DNA of 64,000 bases from JBEEJZ01 sp046046915 (GTDB lineage Bacteria; Pseudomonadota; Gammaproteobacteria; Burkholderiales; Burkholderiaceae_C). The DNA lies in assembly GCA_046046915.1 (NCBI GenBank), contig JBJOIT010000005.1:1-64000 (forward strand), given 5' to 3'. Under the pieces are notes generated by a model. The model searched no databases. It worked only from the letters and a program-made list of their open reading frames with translations, and was not told where the DNA came from. Shown one piece after another: positions 60,492 to 64,000 of this stretch. Positions within the stretch are counted from its first letter, which is position 1, and each line of letters opens with the position of its first letter. Made by a program: the position numbers and the translations under genes.

Positions 60492-60507
60492 TGTCTCAGT
60501 TGAGACA
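60492..60507. promoter_or_regulatory. Palindrome before the CobD/CbiB-like gene
   Basis: TGTCTCA and TGAGACA are exact complements separated by GT, two bases after the CoA pyrophosphatase stop and 60 bases before the next start codon. It could be an operator; no regulator is nearby. Confidence 0.35.
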
Positions 60508-60567
60508 GACACGGCGTCTTGCAACTTGGGCGTCTGCCATGCAATTGCTCCGGGATATGATGCAAAC

Positions 60568-61545
60568 ATGAGCTTCATCGCCACCTTGATCGCGCTTCTC
60601 CTTGAGCAAGCAAGGCCTCTTTCTCCCGGTAATTTGGTGCATTCCAGCATGCGAATCTGGGTTCGAACTTGCGCCCGGACTTTTGATGCTGGCACCCCAC
60701 AACATGCTTGGCTGTCGGTCTTGTTTGCAGTGATGGTGCCTGCGCTGGTCGTGATGGTCATTCATTGGGTTTTGTGGATGTCTCTAGGCGTGGTCTTTGC
60801 CATGCTGTGGAGTGTGGCTATCCTGTACGTCACCTTGGGTTTCAGGCAGTTCAGTCACCATTTCACCAAGATCCGAGACGCACTTGACGCGGGTGACGAA
60901 AGCGCTGCGCGTGAACTTTTGGCAAAGTGGGCTCATCTGGATGCCAGTGAGCTGCCTCGCAAGGAAGTCCTTCGACATGTGATTGAGCATTCCGTCATCA
61001 GTGCGCACCGACATGTTTACGGTGTTTTGACCTGGTTCTCAATCTTGGCGGCACTGGGCTTTGGGCCTGCCGGTGCAGTGATTTATCGCATGGCAGAGTT
61101 TGCTGCCCGCTACTGGCGCCGAGGGAGGAACGATCACATGCCCTTGGTTAGCTCGGCCCTGCAAGGTGCTGTGGTCAAGGTTTGGGCCGTCGTGGATTGG
61201 CTACCAGCGCGTTTTACGGCCATGAGTTTTGCAGTGGTTGGCAGCTTTGAGGACGCCATCGATGAATGGCGTCTATGTGAGACCCGGGGCCTTGCGTCCA
61301 ACGACGCAGTGATCATTGCGGCAACCTCAGGCGCAGTCAATGTGCGTTTGGGGGATGGGTTTGGCGACAGGAAACCCCCTGTTCCTGCCGACGGCGCCGC
61401 TGACGAGGGCAATGACGCTGGCGTCATGACGCGTGCGCAACCAGAGCTGGCTCACCTGAACGTCATTGTTGGGCTGGTTTGGCGAGCCGTCGTCTTGTGG
61501 ATGCTGTTACTTGCATTGCTGACCTTGGCAAGGCTGCTTGGATAA
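60568..61545 (+). CDS. CobD/CbiB family membrane protein
   Basis: A 325-residue membrane protein resembling the adenosylcobinamide-phosphate synthase family, with hydrophobic segments near 2-15, 50-75 (two helices), 150-170 and 300-320. The start ATG at 60568 gives MSFIATLIALLLEQARPL. No other cobalamin genes are in the window, and the sequence match is at the level of general pattern, so the cobalamin role is not assured. It is convergent with rsgA, 31 bases away. Confidence 0.75.
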   Translation: MSFIATLIALLLEQARPLSPGNLVHSSMRIWVRTCARTFDAGTPQHAWLSVLFAVMVPALVVMVIHWVLWMSLGVVFAMLWSVAILYVTLGFRQFSHHFTKIRDALDAGDESAARELLAKWAHLDASELPRKEVLRHVIEHSVISAHRHVYGVLTWFSILAALGFGPAGAVIYRMAEFAARYWRRGRNDHMPLVSSALQGAVVKVWAVVDWLPARFTAMSFAVVGSFEDAIDEWRLCETRGLASNDAVIIAATSGAVNVRLGDGFGDRKPPVPADGAADEGNDAGVMTRAQPELAHLNVIVGLVWRAVVLWMLLLALLTLARLLG

Positions 61546-61576
61546 AGCGTGCTGCCGCTCGTTTCGACGCGGTGTC

Positions 61577-62509
61577 TCAGTAGCGGGGTTGGTTCAATTC
61601 CTCAAAAAGAGCCTTGTAAATTTCGTATCGGTTGACGCTGATACCGGACAGCAATGGCTCCTCCGGGTCGGTCTGCAGTGCAGACCGCACGCCACAACCG
61701 GGTTCATGCAAATGGGTGCAGTTGTAGAAGCGGCAATGTCCCATATGTGCACGCAGGTCAGGCATGTAGCTGGCCAGATTTGCGGGGTCAATATGGTGCA
61801 GGCCAAACTCTTGAAAACCGGGCGAATCAATCAAAGCGCTGCTTTGGGTTTCATCGATCCAGTACCAGGTCGTGCTGGTGGTTGTGTGCTTTCCTGAGTT
61901 CAGGGCTTGTGAAATTTCACCAGTTTGGGCCAGCGCGCCCGGAATCCATGAGTTGATCAAGGTGCTTTTGCCAGCCCCAGAAGGGCCCAGCACCAGCGTC
62001 TGTTGCCCATCCAGGTGCTTGCGTAAGAGCAACTGCGACGAATTCGGTCCTTCCTCGTCTTTCAAGCACAGAGGCAGTACTTGGTAGCCCATGGAGCGAT
62101 AGGGCTGTAGCCATGCCCATGCCCGCTGAAATGGCTCGGTCAGATCGCTTTTGTTCAGTACGATCAGCGGACTGATGCCGGCAGCTTCGGCCGCGATCAG
62201 CGCACGGGAAAGTTGGCTGCTGGAAAATTCTGGACGAGCAGCAATCAAGATAAGCACCTGCGTCAGGTTGGCAGCAAATGACTTGGTCCTGATCTCGTCT
62301 TGTCGATAAAAAAGATTCTGGCGTTCGAGAATTTTTTCGATGGTGCCCTCATCTTGCGATGCTTGCCAAAGCACCCTGTCACCAACGACACCCACGCTTT
62401 TTTTGCCACGTGAATGGCAAATTCTTCGCTCACCACCCAGTGTCTCAACGATGAAGTGACGACCATGGTTGCCCACAATCAGCCCCTCTTGCAGAACGGG
62501 GGGGCTCAT
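61577..62509 (-). CDS. rsgA: Ribosome small-subunit GTPase RsgA
   Basis: A 310-residue circularly permuted GTPase that aids late 30S maturation. The N-terminal OB-fold is followed by the permuted motifs NKSD (G4), GPSGAGKST (G1) and DSPGFQEFG (G3). A zinc-binding site (HCRFYNCTHLHEPGC) follows. It lies 46 bases after the protease gene on the same strand and is probably cotranscribed. Confidence 0.96.
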   Translation of the reverse strand: MSPPVLQEGLIVGNHGRHFIVETLGGERRICHSRGKKSVGVVGDRVLWQASQDEGTIEKILERQNLFYRQDEIRTKSFAANLTQVLILIAARPEFSSSQLSRALIAAEAAGISPLIVLNKSDLTEPFQRAWAWLQPYRSMGYQVLPLCLKDEEGPNSSQLLLRKHLDGQQTLVLGPSGAGKSTLINSWIPGALAQTGEISQALNSGKHTTTSTTWYWIDETQSSALIDSPGFQEFGLHHIDPANLASYMPDLRAHMGHCRFYNCTHLHEPGCGVRSALQTDPEEPLLSGISVNRYEIYKALFEELNQPRY

Positions 62510-62555
62510 GCGCCCGATGGCCTCAAAAGTATTCTCCGGTGACCAAACTTCTGGT

Positions 62556-63857
62556 TCATGCCATGGTGCCTATGGCGTTTGTGAGTCTCATCCGCCCCAG
62601 GCGCTCTGAAGCAGGAGGATGCGAGTAGTAAAACTTGACGAACAGAGGGTCCGGTGTGAGTGTGGACGCGTTGTCTTGGTACAGCTTGAGCAGTGCTGAC
62701 GCCAGGTCTTCGCTGTTGGCTTGTGCCATGGCGTAGTCATCGGCCTCGAACTCCTGCGAACGAGAAACCCGCGCGAACAGAGGCGAGATGAAAAACGTCA
62801 AGGCCGGAGCACACAGCACGAACAGCAAGAGGGCGAGGGCATCGTTGGGTCCGCCCATGAGCTGGGGTTGTGCCCCCAGACCTGTGTAGAACCAGATTTG
62901 TCCACTCAGCCAGCCCAAGAGTGCCAAGCCCAGGAAACTGCCCGCAAAAAGCGTGACGATGCGCTTGTTCACATGTTTATGTTTGAAGTGGCCCAGCTCA
63001 TGGGCTAGAACTGCGTCAATTTCACCGGGCGACAATTTCTTGAGCAAGGTGTCGTAAAAAACCACCCGTTTGGATGCGCCAAAACCGGTGAAATAGGCGT
63101 TTGCATGGGCACTTCGCTTGCTGCCATCCATGACAAACAGGCCCTTGGCGGCGAAGCCGCAGCGATGCATCAATTGCGTCACGCGGGACTTGATGGTCTC
63201 GTCCGCAAGTGGCTCGAATTTGTTGAACAAAGGGGCGATGAATGTGGGGTACACCATCATCAGCAACAGGTTGATGCTCATCCAGATGGCCCAAGCCCAC
63301 AGCCACCAGCTGGTACCTGTTGATCCCATCACCCAGAGGATCAATCCCGCAATGGGGAGTCCTATCAGCAGGCCAACCAGAGTGGACCGGACGAGGTCCG
63401 CGAACCAAAGTTGTGGCGTCATTTTGTTGAAGCCAAAGCGCTGCTCGAGCACGAAGGTCTGATACAGAGACACCGGCAACTCAAGCACAGCATTGACCAC
63501 AACAAAACAAGCCATCAGCGCCAATTGCTGTAACAGGCCTGGTTCGATCACGCTCAGCAGCCATTGATTAAGTGACGACAAACCGCCCAATAACGTCCAG
63601 CCCACTAGCCAGCAAAGGCTTAAAGCCGTGTCAACCAAGGCCAAGCGCGACTTGGCAATCGTGTAATCAGCGGCTTTTTCATGTGCTTCCAAGGAGATGC
63701 GTCCGCTGAACGCGGGTGGTACTTCGCTGCGGTGTCGCGCGACATGCCTGATTTGTCTTGAGGCCAGCCAAAATTTAATGGCCACTCCCATCATCAAGGC
63801 CGCGGCAAACAGCAAGGTCAAGGCGTCGGATGGGGCAATCAAGGGGAAAGGGGTCAT
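62556..63857 (-). CDS. M48 family zinc metalloprotease (Ste24/CAAX type)
   Basis: A 433-residue integral membrane protease with seven or so helices. The zinc site is AVLAHELGHFKHKH and the downstream Glu ligand is in SRSQEFEADDYA. The segment FVMDGSKRSAHANAYFTGFG is typical for the Ste24 group. Bacterial members are thought to be involved in membrane protein quality control. The ATG at 63857 fits the family; the open frame extends 26 codons upstream without homology. It is divergent from orn by 35 bases. Confidence 0.93.
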   Translation of the reverse strand: MTPFPLIAPSDALTLLFAAALMMGVAIKFWLASRQIRHVARHRSEVPPAFSGRISLEAHEKAADYTIAKSRLALVDTALSLCWLVGWTLLGGLSSLNQWLLSVIEPGLLQQLALMACFVVVNAVLELPVSLYQTFVLEQRFGFNKMTPQLWFADLVRSTLVGLLIGLPIAGLILWVMGSTGTSWWLWAWAIWMSINLLLMMVYPTFIAPLFNKFEPLADETIKSRVTQLMHRCGFAAKGLFVMDGSKRSAHANAYFTGFGASKRVVFYDTLLKKLSPGEIDAVLAHELGHFKHKHVNKRIVTLFAGSFLGLALLGWLSGQIWFYTGLGAQPQLMGGPNDALALLLFVLCAPALTFFISPLFARVSRSQEFEADDYAMAQANSEDLASALLKLYQDNASTLTPDPLFVKFYYSHPPASERLGRMRLTNAIGTMA

Positions 63858-63892
63858 GGGCCCGCAGTTTAGGGCATCGGCGACAATGGGGC

Positions 63893-64000
63893 ATGGATGC
63901 AAAGTACACCCCTGTTGCGAGCACTGGGCTTGCAAAATCTGACAAGAATCTGGTCTGGCTTGACTGTGAAATGACCGGGCTGAATCCTGAAGTTGATCGC
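63893..64000 (+). CDS. orn: Oligoribonuclease, N-terminal part (truncated by window edge)
   Basis: The first 36 codons of a gene that runs past the window end. KNLVWLDCEMTGLNPEVDR is the first exonuclease motif of oligoribonuclease, with the metal-binding Asp and Glu. Orn degrades 2-5 nt RNAs to mononucleotides and also pGpG from c-di-GMP turnover. The ATG at 63893 is in frame; the leader MDAKYTPVAST is longer than the conserved part, so the start is approximate. Order orn, M48 protease, rsgA is typical of the group. Confidence 0.92.
   Translation, partial: MDAKYTPVASTGLAKSDKNLVWLDCEMTGLNPEVDR

Noticed and set aside
60490..61581. Repeated GGTGTCTCAGT sequence on both sides of the CobD/CbiB-like gene, considered as insertion-site duplication
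   Set aside because: Only 11 bases; repeats of this length are expected by chance many times in 64 kb, and no element features lie between.

Overview
The window comes from the chromosome of a betaproteobacterium of the order Burkholderiales, most likely family Comamonadaceae (Rhodoferax, Polaromonas or Limnohabitans type). This rests on gene order (rne facing rluC; yceD-rpmF-plsX-fabHDG-acpP-fabF; mucD-lepA-lepB-rnc-era-recO-pdxJ-acpS-nagZ; leuC-leuD-leuB-asd-fimV-truA-trpF-trpB-trpA-accD; mdh-gntR-sdhCDAB-sdhE-gltA; rpsP-rimM-trmD-rplS) and on the character of the encoded proteins. No species can be named without a search. Nearly everything is core metabolism. I see no prophage, insertion sequence, CRISPR array, rRNA, tRNA or defence island.

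Layout. 1-4400: the end of hemX, hemY, a chemoreceptor whose start overlaps the hemY stop, and a degenerate GGDEF protein. 4435-11000: rne on the minus strand opposite rluC, a HAD phosphatase, a Rieske protein and an S49 peptidase. 11017-12386: an RsmI-like methylase and a YceF-type Maf protein on the minus strand. 12413-18761: yceD, rpmF and the fatty-acid synthesis genes. 18806-28845: a small membrane protein, then mucD/degQ through nagZ, with the usual rpoE-rseA-rseB genes missing. 28828-30955: a zinc metallopeptidase and lysS on the minus strand. 31112-31672: yggT. 31669-44383: a long minus-strand run holding accD, trpA, trpB, trpF, truA, fimV, asd, leuB, leuD, an entericidin-like lipoprotein, leuC and gltA. 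44387-48201: sdhE and sdhBADC. 48339-49139: a GntR regulator. 49344-54692: mdh, a CitE-like lyase, an exported unknown and acnB. 54843-56514: a DUF47 protein and a Pit phosphate transporter. 56518-57494: a TM2 protein and a GNAT acetyltransferase. 57631-59735: the rpsP operon. 59815-64000: CoA pyrophosphatase, a CobD/CbiB-like protein, rsgA, a Ste24-type protease and the start of orn.

How the genes work together. One block of about 11 kb (43.1-54.7 kb) carries citrate synthase, succinate dehydrogenase, malate dehydrogenase and aconitase around a single GntR/HutC-type regulator. That regulator's divergent promoter region contains a perfect 12-bp palindrome placed to act on both gntR and mdh. 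Fatty-acid synthesis is linked to ribosome genes through yceD-rpmF. Leucine, tryptophan and aspartate-family amino-acid genes lie in one direction.

Main discovery. The 244-bp gap upstream of asd encodes a short peptide ending in a run of Thr, Lys and Ile codons. It is followed by mutually exclusive stem-loops and a U-rich tract just before the asd ribosome binding site. This has the form of an amino-acid-responsive transcription attenuator matched to the end products of the Asd pathway. I know of no description of such a leader on asd in this group, but I could not search. The rest of the window is ordinary, with a few sequence-level oddities listed as findings.
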